This document shows positions 43,857-54,227 of a DNA stretch of 64,000 nt, piece by piece. The stretch is from Parvularcula marina. Its GTDB lineage: Bacteria; Pseudomonadota; Alphaproteobacteria; Caulobacterales; Parvularculaceae. How positions within the stretch are numbered: position 1 is the first letter of the stretch; each line of letters starts with the position of its first letter. The DNA lies in NCBI RefSeq assembly GCF_003399445.1, contig NZ_QUQO01000001.1, positions 186,001 to 250,000 of the forward strand, written 5' to 3'. The position numbers were made by a program, and so were the translations under genes. The notes below the pieces were generated by a model, which saw only the letters and a list, made by a program, of their open reading frames with translations, ran no database searches and had not been told where the DNA came from.

Positions 43857-45079
43857 GGGCTCTCTCTTTCGGTCAGAACGGTGGCGCCGCGATGTAGCGT
43901 TTTGTGCACCGGGCATTTGTCGGCAATTTCATAGAGCCGCTGTCGTACCGTGTCATCCATGTCGCCTTCAAGCGTCAGGGTCCGGGTGAAGATATCGGGC
44001 TTCATCTCGCCTTCTTCCATCTCGGCGACCTGCTTGGCGTGGGTTTTCTCGTGCCGGACAGAACAGGAAGCCTTCGCCAGCGGGATCTTCTTATGATCCG
44101 CATACATGCGCAGGGTCATGACGGTGCAGGCGCCGAGCGCGGCGGAGAGAAGGTCATAGGGGCTGGGGCCGGAGCCGAGGCCGCCGACCTCTTTGGGCTC
44201 ATCGCCGATGATCGCATGATCGCCCGATTTGATGAGAACCTGATATTTGCCCTGCGCGGTTTCGGTGACGCAGACGGCGTCTTCGGTTTCGGCTTCGGGT
44301 TCGTTAGAGGCCGGCAGGTCGAGATAGCGTTCGGCCCAGGCGGCGATGACGCTCGCGGCATAGGCGGCATCGCGCGGCTTTGAGAGAAGGTGATCGGCTG
44401 TGTCGAGCGAGACATAGCTTTTGGGATGGCGGGCGGCGAGGAACAGCTCTGATGCGTTCTCGATGCCCACTGTCTCATCCGTAGGCGCATGAAGGATCAG
44501 CAGCGCCTTATCGAGCGTCTTGACACTCTGCTTGATGTCGTGGCGCTCAAGGTCGTCGATGAACTGTTTCTGGATACAGAAATCGCGCTGACCGAGCTGG
44601 ACCTGCGCGACGCCTTCGGCGCGTATTTCGGGCAGTATTTCTGCAAAATGCCCGGTGATGTGATGGACATCGGCGGGGGCGTTGATCGTGGCGACAGCTT
44701 TCACGCTGCTCATTGAGGCCGCAGCGGCAGTGACAGCAGCTCCGCCAAGCGAATGACCGATCAGAAGGGACGGCGCCTCGTAATGCTCACCGAGATAATC
44801 TGCCGCGCGGCGCAGATCGCCGAGATTCATCGAGAAATTCGAGGAGGCAAAATCGCCGCCCGAATGGCCGAGCCCGGTAAAATCGAACCGCATCACCCCG
44901 ATGCCGGATTTCGTCAGGGCACTGGCAATGACGCGGGCCGCCGCGATGTCTTTCGAACAGGTGAAGCAGTGCGCGAACAGCGCGAAGGCTTTGACGGGGC
45001 CGGTCGGAAGGTCGATGCGCGCGGCGAGCTTTGCGCCATTGCCGCCGTCAAACGCCGCCTTGATGGGATGGGCTGACAT
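43853..45079 (-). CDS. bifunctional alpha/beta hydrolase / OsmC family protein
   Basis: This 408-residue fusion has an N-terminal alpha/beta hydrolase (about residues 1-255) with the nucleophile elbow LIGHSLGGAAV and an Asp in LHAPTDETVGIENA, and a C-terminal OsmC domain (about 275-405) with the two redox cysteines in SAALGACTVMTLRMY and DKCPVHKTLHRG. OsmC proteins reduce organic hydroperoxides. This fused form is known from many proteobacteria. GGAGG precedes the ATG at 45079. It begins 32 bp after purN and overlaps chorismate mutase by 4 bp. Confidence 0.93.
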   Translation of the reverse strand: MSAHPIKAAFDGGNGAKLAARIDLPTGPVKAFALFAHCFTCSKDIAAARVIASALTKSGIGVMRFDFTGLGHSGGDFASSNFSMNLGDLRRAADYLGEHYEAPSLLIGHSLGGAAVTAAAASMSSVKAVATINAPADVHHITGHFAEILPEIRAEGVAQVQLGQRDFCIQKQFIDDLERHDIKQSVKTLDKALLILHAPTDETVGIENASELFLAARHPKSYVSLDTADHLLSKPRDAAYAASVIAAWAERYLDLPASNEPEAETEDAVCVTETAQGKYQVLIKSGDHAIIGDEPKEVGGLGSGPSPYDLLSAALGACTVMTLRMYADHKKIPLAKASCSVRHEKTHAKQVAEMEEGEMKPDIFTRTLTLEGDMDDTVRQRLYEIADKCPVHKTLHRGATVLTERESP

Positions 45080-45111
45080 ATGAGCCTCCTTTTTTGACGG
45101 CAGCGGCGGTG

Positions 45112-45777
45112 TCAGGGGCGAGCACCTGCCGCGGCCGAACCGAATGTCACATTCGGATTGTTCGAGAAGAGCATGCCTTTGGTGACAGGCAATTCTGCGG
45201 CGGCACCGAGAAAGGTCCGCACCGCAAGAGGGTAGAGGAGCTGTTCGGCGTCACGCACACGGGCCGAGAGAGCAGGCAGATCATCCTCTGGCAGGCGCGG
45301 CACGGCGCCCTGCGCGATGATCGGCCCGGCATCAAGCTCGGGGATCACCGCATGGACCGTCGAGCCGGTGATGGTGACATCGCTTGCCAGCACCTGCTCA
45401 TGCGCCCGGTTGCCGCGAAAGGCCGGCAGGAGGGCGGGGTGGATATTCAGCATACGTCCCAGCCAGTGCTCGGTGAAGCCGGTGGTCAAAATGCGCATGA
45501 AGCCGGCAAGACAGACAAGCTCGATCCCGGCTTCGGTCAAGGCATCAAGGATCGCGGCATCAAACGCCTCGCGACTGTCATAATCGCGATGCGGAATGAC
45601 AAGGGTCGGGATGTCTGCCTTTTCTGCGCGTTCCAGCCCCTTCACGCCGGGCTTGTTCGAGATGACCAGCGCGATGTCAGCGGGGAAGTCTTCGTCTTCA
45701 GCCGCATCGATCAGGGATTGCAGGGTCGTGCCGCTGCCCGAAATCAGGACGGCTGTTTTCTTCCGGGCACTGCTCAT
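45112..45777 (-). CDS. purN: phosphoribosylglycinamide formyltransferase
   Basis: This 221-residue enzyme transfers formyl from 10-formyl-THF to GAR in purine synthesis. It has [19 protein letters not shown], the catalytic Asn and His in [12 protein letters not shown], and the signature [19 protein letters not shown]. It starts with an ATG overlapping the purM stop by 4 bp, the common purMN order. Length is normal, with a short extra C-terminal tail. Confidence 0.96.
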   Translation of the reverse strand: MSSARKKTAVLISGSGTTLQSLIDAAEDEDFPADIALVISNKPGVKGLERAEKADIPTLVIPHRDYDSREAFDAAILDALTEAGIELVCLAGFMRILTTGFTEHWLGRMLNIHPALLPAFRGNRAHEQVLASDVTITGSTVHAVIPELDAGPIIAQGAVPRLPEDDLPALSARVRDAEQLLYPLAVRTFLGAAAELPVTKGMLFSNNPNVTFGSAAAGARP

Positions 45778-46769
45778 GCGCCGCGCAGCTCGCCGATGAC
45801 GCGGGCTTCGGGCAGGGCTGCAAGGATGTCGCCAGCTAGCTCAGGGCTCGAGATCAGCACCATGCCGATCCCGGCATTGAAGGTGCGGCGGATTTCTTCA
45901 TCCGTCAGCTTCCCTTCGGATTTCAGCCATTCAAAGAGCGGCGGCAGGTCGAGGGCGGTGGGGTCGAAGGCAGGCTTGAGCTGGTCAGGCAGCGCGCGCG
46001 GCACATTGTCGGTGAGACCGCCGCCGGTGATATGGGCGAGGCCCTTGATCTGGCCGGATTTGGCGAGCGGCATCACTTCCGAAACATAGATTTTCGTCGG
46101 TGTCAGGAGCGCTTCGCCTAGCGTCAGGTTGGAGAAGGGCGCCGTGTCATCCCAGCCAAGGCCGCTATCGGCAGCGACTTTGCGGATCAGCGAATAGCCG
46201 TTCGAATGCGCGCCGCTCGAGGGAAGGCCGATCATCAGATCGCCTGCCGCCATGGTCTCTGGCCGCGGCAGGATCGCTTCACGCTCAACCGCGCCGACAC
46301 AGAATCCGGCAAGATCATAATGCCCATCGGGATACATGCCAGGCATCTCGGCGGTCTCCCCGCCGATGAGGGCCGCGCCCGCCTGACGGCAGCCTTCAGC
46401 GATCCCGCGCACCACATCCTCGGCAACGCCTTCATCGAGACGGCCGGTCGCAAAATAGTCGAGGAAGAAGAGGGGCTCTGCGCCCTGCGCCAGCACATCG
46501 TTCACGCACATGGCGACAAGGTCGATGCCGATCGTGTCATGACGGCCTGTCGCAAAAGCGAGCATCAGCTTGGTGCCGACGCCATCGGTCCCGGAGACCA
46601 GCACGGGGTCGTTGAATCCTGCCGCCTTGAGGTCGAACAGCCCGCCAAATCCGCCGAGTGACGCTTCGGTCCCCGGACGCCGGGTCGCTGCCGCGAGTGG
46701 GCCGATGGCTTTGACCAGCCGGTCACCGGCATCGATATCGACTCCGGCCTTCTTATAGGCGTCTGACAT
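45774..46769 (-). CDS. purM: phosphoribosylformylglycinamidine cyclo-ligase (AIR synthetase)
   Basis: This 331-residue enzyme closes the imidazole ring to make AIR. It shows [51 protein letters not shown] and the substrate region [12 protein letters not shown] strong AAGGAGG lies about ten bases before the ATG at 46769. It is the first gene of the six-gene minus-strand run ending with two thioesterases and is divergent from the DUF2066 gene; the 199 bp between them must hold both promoters. Confidence 0.96.
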   Translation of the reverse strand: MSDAYKKAGVDIDAGDRLVKAIGPLAAATRRPGTEASLGGFGGLFDLKAAGFNDPVLVSGTDGVGTKLMLAFATGRHDTIGIDLVAMCVNDVLAQGAEPLFFLDYFATGRLDEGVAEDVVRGIAEGCRQAGAALIGGETAEMPGMYPDGHYDLAGFCVGAVEREAILPRPETMAAGDLMIGLPSSGAHSNGYSLIRKVAADSGLGWDDTAPFSNLTLGEALLTPTKIYVSEVMPLAKSGQIKGLAHITGGGLTDNVPRALPDQLKPAFDPTALDLPPLFEWLKSEGKLTDEEIRRTFNAGIGMVLISSPELAGDILAALPEARVIGELRGA

Positions 46770-46968
46770 GAGGCGGATTTTCCTCCTTGGATAAGTAGGG
46801 GGCGGTACCTACGCCGTTTCCTTTGAATGTCGAGCCGCAGCAAGCTACAGCGCGTCATGAGCTTGCCCCAATTCTTTGGGCATATTCATCTACGGGCAGT
46901 CAGCAGCGGTGGTGACCGGTGCGTCATGCCCTGCTAGTCTCTGGACAGGTTTAACGGGAATCCCGCTG

Positions 46969-48609
46969 ATGCACCTCCGCCGCCTTCTTACCGTTTTTGC
47001 GCTTCTTCTGACGTGGGCAAGTGCCGCTCATGCGCAGAATTCCAACCGGCAGGTCTTTATCGTGCCTGAAGTGCCGGTCTTTGCCGAGGCCGATACGGCT
47101 GCTGCCGCACAAGCCATTGCGCAGGCGCAAGGTCGCCGGGTGGCCATGGACATCCTGTTGCGGCGCCTGACGGCGGAAGAGGACTGGGAATATCTGCCGG
47201 CGCTTGCCTCCGGGCAGCCCGCGATTTCCGGGCCGATTGAGGATGATCCGGTGCTTGACCCGGCGATTGAGGCACAGTTCGGTCAGGACATGGCGCTCGA
47301 TATCAAGCAGCCAGTCTATATCACGCCCGAAACGCTGGCCTCGTTTGAGGAAGGCTTCTCGATCTTTGACGAGAAGACCTCAAGCACGACCTATCGCGCG
47401 CGCATCACCTATCGTTTCAAGCCGGATGCAGTGCGTCAGGCGCTCGAAGATGCAGGGCTGCCCTACAGTGAGGCACAGGCCCGCCGGGCGCTCGTCCTGC
47501 CGGTCCTTGTCACCGAGAATGACACCTATCTGTGGGAGACGCGCAATCCATGGGCCCGGGCCTGGCTGTCGCGGCCGCTTGTCAATGAGCTCACCCCGTT
47601 GATCCTGCCCCGCGGTGATCGTCAGGACATGGCCAATGTCACAATTACAGAGGCGGCCAATCTTAATCAGGCAGCTCTTGGCGAGATGGCGAACCGCTAT
47701 CAGACACCGCAGGTCATTCTGGCTCGGGGCAGATTGCAGCACACGGCGGATGAGTATCTGCTCAGCGTACAGCTCATCGATGCCTATCTTGATGGCCGTA
47801 GTGGGAACCGCCAGCGGATCGAATCAGAAACCGATGATCCTGCAGCGCGTCTTTATGACAGTGAAGACGGTTATGGTACGGACGGCGTCGGAGGTGGCAG
47901 TTCTCAGTCTTCTGGGCAGGTCCTTGCTGAAGCCTTCTTCCGTGGTCCCGATGACGATTTCCCGGCACTTGCCCAGCGTGCTGTCGAGGCGACTGTTGCC
48001 CGTTATGCAGATGGCTGGAAGGCGCAGACACTCGTCGACCATTCTGATGTGCGGTCGTTGACTTTGACCGCTTGGTTCGGCGGCCTTGATGAGTGGGCGG
48101 ATATCCGTATCGCGCTAGAGAGCACCCCACTCGTGCGCAAGATGGAAGTCGGGGTCTTCACTAATCAGAGCGCCGTCATCGACCTGCTCGTCATCGGCCA
48201 GCAGGAGCAGTTTAATCTCGCGCTCAAGCAGGAAAACCTGACCGTCTGGCAGTCGCCCGATGGCCGCTGGAACATCGCGGACAATGCGCGTGCAGCAGAG
48301 CTGCAGGGCCAGATGCAGGACGTCGTTTATAACCCGGATGAATTCTCCAACGGCAGCCGCCAGAACCGGAACGGTCTGGGTGTGAACCAGCCGGGTCTCA
48401 ACGGCCCGATCAATGCGCAGGCCGCACCGGGTACGGATGTTTCGATGACCGGCATGAATGGCGCGCCGGTCGAGCTGGAGCTGCCTGACGAGCTGTTCGG
48501 CGAAGATGAAGAGCCTGCCGGGCCGCCCGCAGGCGCGCCTGTCGCGCTTGAACCTGCCGATGCGGAAGATGCCAGCGATAATGTCGACAATGATGGGGCG
48601 TTGCGCTGA
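46969..48609 (+). CDS. DUF2066 domain protein, exported
   Basis: This 546-residue protein begins with a signal peptide (RRLLTVFALLLTWASAAHA, then QNSN). The DUF2066 region covers about residues 20-400 (RRVAMDILLRRLTAEEDW, ALVLPVLVTENDTYLWE, ILARGRLQ). A disordered, acidic Pro-rich tail follows, with repeated Glu and Ala. I choose the ATG at 46969, since a start at 46876 would put 31 residues before the signal peptide. DUF2066 is a periplasmic family often placed by purM and hda, of unknown role. The stop overlaps the likely CTG start of the next gene. Confidence 0.88.
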   Translation: MHLRRLLTVFALLLTWASAAHAQNSNRQVFIVPEVPVFAEADTAAAAQAIAQAQGRRVAMDILLRRLTAEEDWEYLPALASGQPAISGPIEDDPVLDPAIEAQFGQDMALDIKQPVYITPETLASFEEGFSIFDEKTSSTTYRARITYRFKPDAVRQALEDAGLPYSEAQARRALVLPVLVTENDTYLWETRNPWARAWLSRPLVNELTPLILPRGDRQDMANVTITEAANLNQAALGEMANRYQTPQVILARGRLQHTADEYLLSVQLIDAYLDGRSGNRQRIESETDDPAARLYDSEDGYGTDGVGGGSSQSSGQVLAEAFFRGPDDDFPALAQRAVEATVARYADGWKAQTLVDHSDVRSLTLTAWFGGLDEWADIRIALESTPLVRKMEVGVFTNQSAVIDLLVIGQQEQFNLALKQENLTVWQSPDGRWNIADNARAAELQGQMQDVVYNPDEFSNGSRQNRNGLGVNQPGLNGPINAQAAPGTDVSMTGMNGAPVELELPDELFGEDEEPAGPPAGAPVALEPADAEDASDNVDNDGALR

Positions 48610-49280
48610 CCTCTGTCGTCCAGCCCCCACTACCGTTTCCAGAGCCGGATATTGCCTTGCCCTTTGTTGATGGCGAGGCACGAGATGATGCTTGGGCTGC
48701 CCTTGAGGCATGGCTTGCGTCAGTCCGCCGCTGGCAAGACGAAGAGGGCAAGAGTGAAGTCTCTGGCAGTCCCAATATTGTCGCGCTGACGGGAGCAGAA
48801 GGTGTTGGCAAAACACGGCTTGCCGAAAGCTGGCAGGCGTCTTTGGCCGATTACCCAATTAAAATTGTCGATGACGCCGATGCTTATGCGCCGCTCGATC
48901 TCTTTGCGATCATCAATGAGGCGATCACAAGCCGTCAGCCGCTGGTCCTGATCGGCCGCGCGCGCCCCGTGACATGGGTTCGTGACGAGACCGCACCGGG
49001 CGCGCCGGACCTCATCAGCCGTCTGGCCTCCCTGACCCGAATTGAACTTGAGGGACCAGATCAGGAGTCGATACAAAAAGCCTTACAGGCCGGGCTCTTA
49101 CAGGTAGGTCTTGATCTTCCCGAAGCGCAGGTCAGGCAGGCCGCGCATCGGCTCTGCCGCCGGTTCTCGGCCGTTCGGGATGTCGTCTTGAGCGCCGCCC
49201 GGTTGAGTGGCTCGATTGCTGCAGCCAAGCCCTTGTTGGAGGCAGCAATCGCGGATAACCCCCGGCACTGCCTGTCCTGA
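48606..49280 (+). CDS. HdaA-like DnaA regulator, likely CTG start
   Basis: This ~224-residue protein is a DnaA AAA+ homologue lacking the DNA-binding domain, like Hda/HdaA, which with the beta clamp turns ATP-DnaA into ADP-DnaA. It has the P-loop GAEGVGKTRLAES, Walker B IVDDADAY, and the arginine-finger stretch PDLISRLASL. The only canonical start in frame, a TTG at 48657, drops the N-terminal clamp-type motif QPPLPF. A CTG at 48606 includes it and overlaps the DUF2066 stop as CTGA, parallel to the ATGA and GTGA overlaps elsewhere here; GGGG lies seven bases upstream. No ATG or GTG is available in frame after the upstream TGA. The start is inference. Confidence 0.85.
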   Translation: MTSVVQPPLPFPEPDIALPFVDGEARDDAWAALEAWLASVRRWQDEEGKSEVSGSPNIVALTGAEGVGKTRLAESWQASLADYPIKIVDDADAYAPLDLFAIINEAITSRQPLVLIGRARPVTWVRDETAPGAPDLISRLASLTRIELEGPDQESIQKALQAGLLQVGLDLPEAQVRQAAHRLCRRFSAVRDVVLSAARLSGSIAAAKPLLEAAIADNPRHCLS

Positions 49281-49310
49281 CTGCTTTTTGAGCCCGGAGC
49301 CTGTCCCGTC

Positions 49311-51515
49311 ATGTCTGACGCCCCCGTCACGAAGATCGAAGATGACCTCGTCTCCAAGGCGGAAAATCGTCCGGTGCCGCCCTCCATCCCGATGGACAGC
49401 CCCGAGCGCTTCATCAATCGCGAGCTGAGCTGGCTCGATTTCAATATCCGCGTGCTAGAAGAGGCGGATAACCCCAATCACCCGGTGCTCGAACGCCTGC
49501 GGTTCCTGTCGATCTCGGCAAGCAATCTCGATGAGTTCTTCATGGTCCGTGTGGCGGGACTGATCGGTCAGGTGCGCGCAGGGATCTCCCAGCGCAGCCA
49601 GGACGGGCTCAACCCCACCGACCAATTGGCCGCGATCAATGACCGCTCCTCAGAGCTGATGTCGCGCCAGCAGCGGACATGGAACACGCTGCTGCCGGAA
49701 CTGGCTGAAGCAGGCGTCGAAGTCGTCACCGCCGATGAGCTGACCCTGAATGAGCGTGAATGGCTCGAAGAAGAATTTCTCTCCAATATCTTCCCGGTCC
49801 TGACGCCGCTGGCGCTCGATCCTGCGCACCCTTTCCCCTTCATCCCCAATCTGGGGTTTGTTCTGTGCTTCACAGTGGAAGGTGGGGGGCCGGCGCCGGT
49901 CAAATTCCTCCCCGTACCGAGCATGATCCGGCGATTCCTGCGCCTGCCCGATGATCCGGGGGCGGGCGGCGGCATGGCCAAGGCCCGCTACATCACGCTT
50001 GAGCGGGTGATCCTCAATTTCCTCCATCATCTTTTCCCGGAATCCAAGATCACCGCCATGGGCGCCTTCCGGGTAATCCGGGATTCGGATGTCGAGATCG
50101 ATGATGAGGCCGAAGACCTCGTCCAGCAGTTCGAAACCATGCTGCGCCGCCGCCGCCGGGGCGAGGTGATCCGCCTGAAGATGCATGCGGATACGCCTGA
50201 CCAGTTGCGGGCGCTTGTCATCGAAAAACTGCATGTGCACCCCAATGATGTCGTCTTTGTCGATGGGCTTCTGGGTCTTGCGCAGACCTCGGAGCTGATC
50301 CCCAAGGATCTTCCTGATCTTGTTTTTGAGCCCTTCGAAGCTCGGTTCCCGGAGCGGATTCGCGAGCATGGCGGGGACTGTTTCTCTGCGATTTCTGAGA
50401 AAGATATTCTGGTCCACCATCCGTATGAGGAATTCGATGTTGTCGTGCAGTTCCTCAAACAGGCGGCGACAGACCCGGATGTCATTGCGATCAAGCAGAC
50501 GCTTTACCGGACCTCTCGCCAGTCCCCGATTGTCGAGGCGCTGATCGAGGCGGCCGAGAACGGCAAGAATGTTACCGCACTGGTCGAACTGAAAGCCCGC
50601 TTTGACGAAGAAGCCAATATCCGCTGGGCGAGGGCGCTCGAGCGGGCAGGCGTCAATGTCGTCTACGGATTTGTTGACTACAAGACCCACGCCAAACTGT
50701 CTTATGTTGTCCGCCGTGAGGGCAAGGACACGCGCGCTTATTGCCATGTCGGCACCGGCAATTACCATCAGGTGACGGCCAAGATCTATACGGACCTTTC
50801 GCTGTTCACAACGGATGAGGCGATTGCCCGCGATGTCGCCAAGATCTTCAACTATGTGACGGGCTATGCACCGCCACAGGATTTCGAGCAGATCTCGATT
50901 GCGCCGCTCAATCTCCGTGAGCGGATTTATGGCTGTATCGAGAAGGAAATCGAGAACGCACAAGCAGGAAAGCCGGCGTCGATCTGGGCGAAGATGAATT
51001 CGCTCGTCGATGGCGAGATGATCGACCGGCTTTATGCGGCCAGCCAAGCCGGGGTGCAGATTGATCTGGTTATTCGCGGCATCTGCTGTCTGCGACCGGG
51101 CATTCCGGGCCTGTCCGAGAATATCCGGGTCAAGAGTATTGTTGGTCGTTATCTTGAGCACTCAAGGATTTGCTGTTTCGGCAATGGCTCTCCGCTGCCG
51201 TCTGATCAGGCCAAGGTGTTCATCTCGTCAGCGGACTGGATGCCGCGCAATCTCACACGGCGGGTCGAGGTTCTTTGCCCGGTCCTCAATGAGACGACCC
51301 ATAACCAGGTGCTCGATCAGATCATGGTCGCAAACCTGAAGGATGAGGCGCAAAGCTGGCGCCTCCAGCCGGATGGGTCATGGAGCCGGGTCCGGACACC
51401 CAAAGGCGAAGATGCGTTCAACGTACATAAATATTTCATGACCAATCCCAGCCTTTCGGGGCGCGGCAGAGCCCTTCGTGAACAGCCGCCGCGGACCCTT
51501 TCTGTCGATGACTGA
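49311..51515 (+). CDS. ppk: polyphosphate kinase 1
   Basis: This 734-residue enzyme makes polyphosphate from ATP. The N-terminal domain begins [20 protein letters not shown]. The catalytic His479 is in [11 protein letters not shown] and a second conserved His617 in [13 protein letters not shown]. Length is normal for PPK1. It starts 30 bp after the HdaA-like gene and overlaps the ppx start by 8 bp, so synthesis and breakdown of polyphosphate are co-expressed. Confidence 0.96.
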   Translation: MSDAPVTKIEDDLVSKAENRPVPPSIPMDSPERFINRELSWLDFNIRVLEEADNPNHPVLERLRFLSISASNLDEFFMVRVAGLIGQVRAGISQRSQDGLNPTDQLAAINDRSSELMSRQQRTWNTLLPELAEAGVEVVTADELTLNEREWLEEEFLSNIFPVLTPLALDPAHPFPFIPNLGFVLCFTVEGGGPAPVKFLPVPSMIRRFLRLPDDPGAGGGMAKARYITLERVILNFLHHLFPESKITAMGAFRVIRDSDVEIDDEAEDLVQQFETMLRRRRRGEVIRLKMHADTPDQLRALVIEKLHVHPNDVVFVDGLLGLAQTSELIPKDLPDLVFEPFEARFPERIREHGGDCFSAISEKDILVHHPYEEFDVVVQFLKQAATDPDVIAIKQTLYRTSRQSPIVEALIEAAENGKNVTALVELKARFDEEANIRWARALERAGVNVVYGFVDYKTHAKLSYVVRREGKDTRAYCHVGTGNYHQVTAKIYTDLSLFTTDEAIARDVAKIFNYVTGYAPPQDFEQISIAPLNLRERIYGCIEKEIENAQAGKPASIWAKMNSLVDGEMIDRLYAASQAGVQIDLVIRGICCLRPGIPGLSENIRVKSIVGRYLEHSRICCFGNGSPLPSDQAKVFISSADWMPRNLTRRVEVLCPVLNETTHNQVLDQIMVANLKDEAQSWRLQPDGSWSRVRTPKGEDAFNVHKYFMTNPSLSGRGRALREQPPRTLSVDD

Positions 51516-53022
51516 CCGCAAGTCGACGGCGGCCGATGTGGCCCGCGGGGCCGTCATCGATATCGGCTCGAATTCCGTCCGTCTCGTGATTTATGAGGGG
51601 CCGTCACGCTGCCCGATTCAGGTCTTCAACGAGAAGACCTTATGCGGTCTGGGCGAGCGTGACCGTGACACGGGGCGCCTTCAGGAAGAGAACATGGCCG
51701 ATGCGCTCTTCACGCTGGAACGCTTCCGGTTGCTACTCGACGCAGCGGACCCCGACGTCCTTCATGTCTTTGCGACTTCCGCTGTGCGGGAGGCGCCCAA
51801 CGGGCAGGATTTCCTCGCTGAGGTGGAAGCGCTCGGCTATTCGCCGCTGCTGGTCAGTGGGGAAGAAGAGGCAAAACTTGCCGCCTACGGCATTCTTTCC
51901 GGTGTGCCGGATATTCTGCATATGGAGCATGGCGCACTTGCCGGTGACATCGGCGGGGGGAGCTTAGAGCTTTCGCATATCCATAAAGATATCGATGGCT
52001 GGGTCGGTGAGAGGACCAGCCTGCCGCTTGGCGCGCTCCGGCTTTATGTCGATTTCGAAGAAGACCGCGCCGCCGCGCGTAAGCATATCGAGAGCGAGAT
52101 CAGCAAGGTCGACTGGCTCGGCCAGACCGGCAGTGACACACTTTATGTTGTTGGCGGGGCATGGCGGAGCCTCGCAAAGATCGCGCAGGCCCAGGCGCAA
52201 TATCCGATCGAAATTCTCGACCGGTATGTCCTGACCCGGAAGGATGCGGCGCGGCTTTGTCAGGTTGTCAGCAAACAGCATGCAGAATCGCTTTCTTCCA
52301 TGCCGGTCGTGCAGCGCCGCCGCGCGCCGACACTGCCATACGCGGCGATGGTGCTTGAAGCGGTGCTTGATGCGGCGAAGGTCGACCGGCTCGAAGTCGT
52401 CTCCAGCGGGGTGCGTGAAGGCGTTCTGTTTGCGGGCCTGCCACAAGAAGTTCAGCGGCTTGATCCCCTGATCGAGATTGCCCGGCATCTTGCCACACGC
52501 TTCGGTTCGCATCTTCGTCCGCCAGCGGAGGAGCTCAATCAGATCATCCAGCCGCTCTTTTCATCGGCCGGCCCGACCCAGAAAAGATGGCTGCGCGCGT
52601 CCTGCGAGTTGAGCAATTTCTCTGCTGGGCTTGAGCCAGATGAACGGGCCTCTCATGCGGCAAAAGCCATCATGGCGCTGCCGCTCAAAGGTCTGAGCCA
52701 CCATGGCCGAATCTTCCTGTCCGCTGCGCTCGCCGGACGGCATGGCGCGAGTGAGGATGAGCTTCTTGAGTGGCTGCCCTTCCAAGTACTGCCCGATGAG
52801 ATGCGACGGGATGCGCAACTCCTTGGACTGACCTTGCGGTTCCTGTCCTCGCTGGCACCCGCAGGCGGGCCAGCGCTGAAGGAGGGTGCCTTCGTGCCGG
52901 AACGCGGCAGCCTTGGTTTCACCCTGCCGGCATCATTGCTGCCGCTCTGGGGGGCGGGGCCAGCTAAGCGGTTCGAGCGCATTGCCGCTTTCCTCGAATT
53001 AGAGGCGGTTCACCCCAGCTGA
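51508..53022 (+). CDS. ppx: Ppx/GppA family exopolyphosphatase
   Basis: This 504-residue actin-fold phosphatase has [18 protein letters not shown] near the N-terminus, [17 protein letters not shown], the catalytic [12 protein letters not shown] and [10 protein letters not shown], and a C-terminal HD-type helical region. It removes phosphate from polyphosphate and perhaps from pppGpp. I start at ATG 51508, an 8-bp overlap with ppk; an ATG-like start at 51478 would intrude further. Its tail overlaps the convergent rnd by 13 bp. Confidence 0.93.
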   Translation: MTDRKSTAADVARGAVIDIGSNSVRLVIYEGPSRCPIQVFNEKTLCGLGERDRDTGRLQEENMADALFTLERFRLLLDAADPDVLHVFATSAVREAPNGQDFLAEVEALGYSPLLVSGEEEAKLAAYGILSGVPDILHMEHGALAGDIGGGSLELSHIHKDIDGWVGERTSLPLGALRLYVDFEEDRAAARKHIESEISKVDWLGQTGSDTLYVVGGAWRSLAKIAQAQAQYPIEILDRYVLTRKDAARLCQVVSKQHAESLSSMPVVQRRRAPTLPYAAMVLEAVLDAAKVDRLEVVSSGVREGVLFAGLPQEVQRLDPLIEIARHLATRFGSHLRPPAEELNQIIQPLFSSAGPTQKRWLRASCELSNFSAGLEPDERASHAAKAIMALPLKGLSHHGRIFLSAALAGRHGASEDELLEWLPFQVLPDEMRRDAQLLGLTLRFLSSLAPAGGPALKEGAFVPERGSLGFTLPASLLPLWGAGPAKRFERIAAFLELEAVHPS

Positions 53023-54170
53023 TCGGTTTCGATCAGGATGACTTTCTTGCCTTTTAGGGCGAGCGCCAGTTCGCCATGTTTGAGGCGCAGGGCGATGTTG
53101 CCGAAAACCTCGCGCCGCCAGCCTTTCATGGCGGGCACATCGGCATTGTCTTCAAGCGCAATGGCTTCAAGGTCTGCCGCAGAGGCCAGCATTTTTGGGG
53201 CGATGCCGTTCTGCTCACTCTGGCGTTTCAGCAGTACACGGAGGAGATCGAGCACGTCCACCGGAGCAGGCTGGCGATGGGTACGCTTCTCTCGCTGGCT
53301 GCGTTCTTCCTCAGGCAAGGCTTTCGCCGCCTTGATCGCTTCGAGCAGGCTTGCGGCCGCGCGGGAGCGTTCAAAGCCCGACGGAATGGCGCGGAGCTGG
53401 CCCAGCGCCTGCGGCGTGTCGGGCGCGGCCCGTGCGACTTCGAAGAGGCCGTCATCTTTGAGGATGCGCGAGCGCGGCTGGTTGCGTGAAATTGCCTCGC
53501 GCTCCCGCCATGCGGCGACATGTTTGAGCGTGTCGAGTTCCCGCGGGCGCAAATTCCGCGTCTTCAGCCTTTGCCACGCTGTCTCGGGCGCGGTGAAGTA
53601 AAGCGTCGGCTCGTCGAGGACTTTCATCTCCTCTTCGATCCACGCCATGCGGCCCGCGTCTTTGAGCTCCTTGACCAGCGCCTCATAGGCATCAACGAGG
53701 TGGGTCACATCGCCGAGGGCGTAGGTCAGCTGTTTGTCCGAGAGCGGACGTTTTGACCAGTCTGTGAAACGCGAGCCCTTGTCAACCTGCTCGCCGGTCA
53801 CTTCACGGATGAGGCTTTCATAGCCGACCTGATCGCCGTGACCGCAGGCCATGGCCGCGATCTGGGTATCGAAGAGAGGGCCGGGGACTTCCTTCATCAG
53901 CTCATAGAAGATTTCGAGGTCCTGCCGGGCGGCATGGAAGACCTTGAGGATCGAGCGATCCGCCATGATCTCGAGAAGCGGCGCAAGGTCGAGCTCATCC
54001 GACAGAGGGTCGATGATGGCCGCTTCGTCCTTGCTCGCCACCTGGATCAGGCAAAGCATTGAATAATAGGTCTTCTCCCGCATGAACTCGGTGTCGACCG
54101 TGATGAATTCGTGCTGGCGGAGGCGCGCGCAGAACTCAGAAAGCGCGGCTGTCTTGGTAATCACTTGCAT
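53010..54170 (-). CDS. rnd: ribonuclease D
   Basis: This 386-residue 3'-5' exoribonuclease has the DEDD-type domain: FITVDTEFMREKTYY for the first acidic pair, VFHAARQDLEIFYEL for the second, and LTYALGDVTHLVDAYEAL for the last Asp. An HRDC domain follows (about 210-290, around LKHVAAWREREAISRNQPR). It matures tRNA 3' ends. Length is normal. It reads leftward from 54170 and may follow the TonB-dependent receptor transcript by 57 bp. Confidence 0.94.
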   Translation of the reverse strand: MQVITKTAALSEFCARLRQHEFITVDTEFMREKTYYSMLCLIQVASKDEAAIIDPLSDELDLAPLLEIMADRSILKVFHAARQDLEIFYELMKEVPGPLFDTQIAAMACGHGDQVGYESLIREVTGEQVDKGSRFTDWSKRPLSDKQLTYALGDVTHLVDAYEALVKELKDAGRMAWIEEEMKVLDEPTLYFTAPETAWQRLKTRNLRPRELDTLKHVAAWREREAISRNQPRSRILKDDGLFEVARAAPDTPQALGQLRAIPSGFERSRAAASLLEAIKAAKALPEEERSQREKRTHRQPAPVDVLDLLRVLLKRQSEQNGIAPKMLASAADLEAIALEDNADVPAMKGWRREVFGNIALRLKHGELALALKGKKVILIETDQLG

Positions 54171-54227
54171 AAGCCCAGCCGTCTAGCAGGTTTTCAGGGC
54201 CAGCAAAGAGGAGTTTCAAGACACGCC

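Noticed and set aside
45094-46089. 331-codon plus-strand frame opposite purN and purM
   Set aside because: Antisense shadow of two canonical purine genes.
49650-51161. 503-codon open frame on the minus strand opposite ppk
   Set aside because: It is antisense to a fully conserved PPK1; codon pattern follows the third-position bias of ppk, and the translation has no domain.
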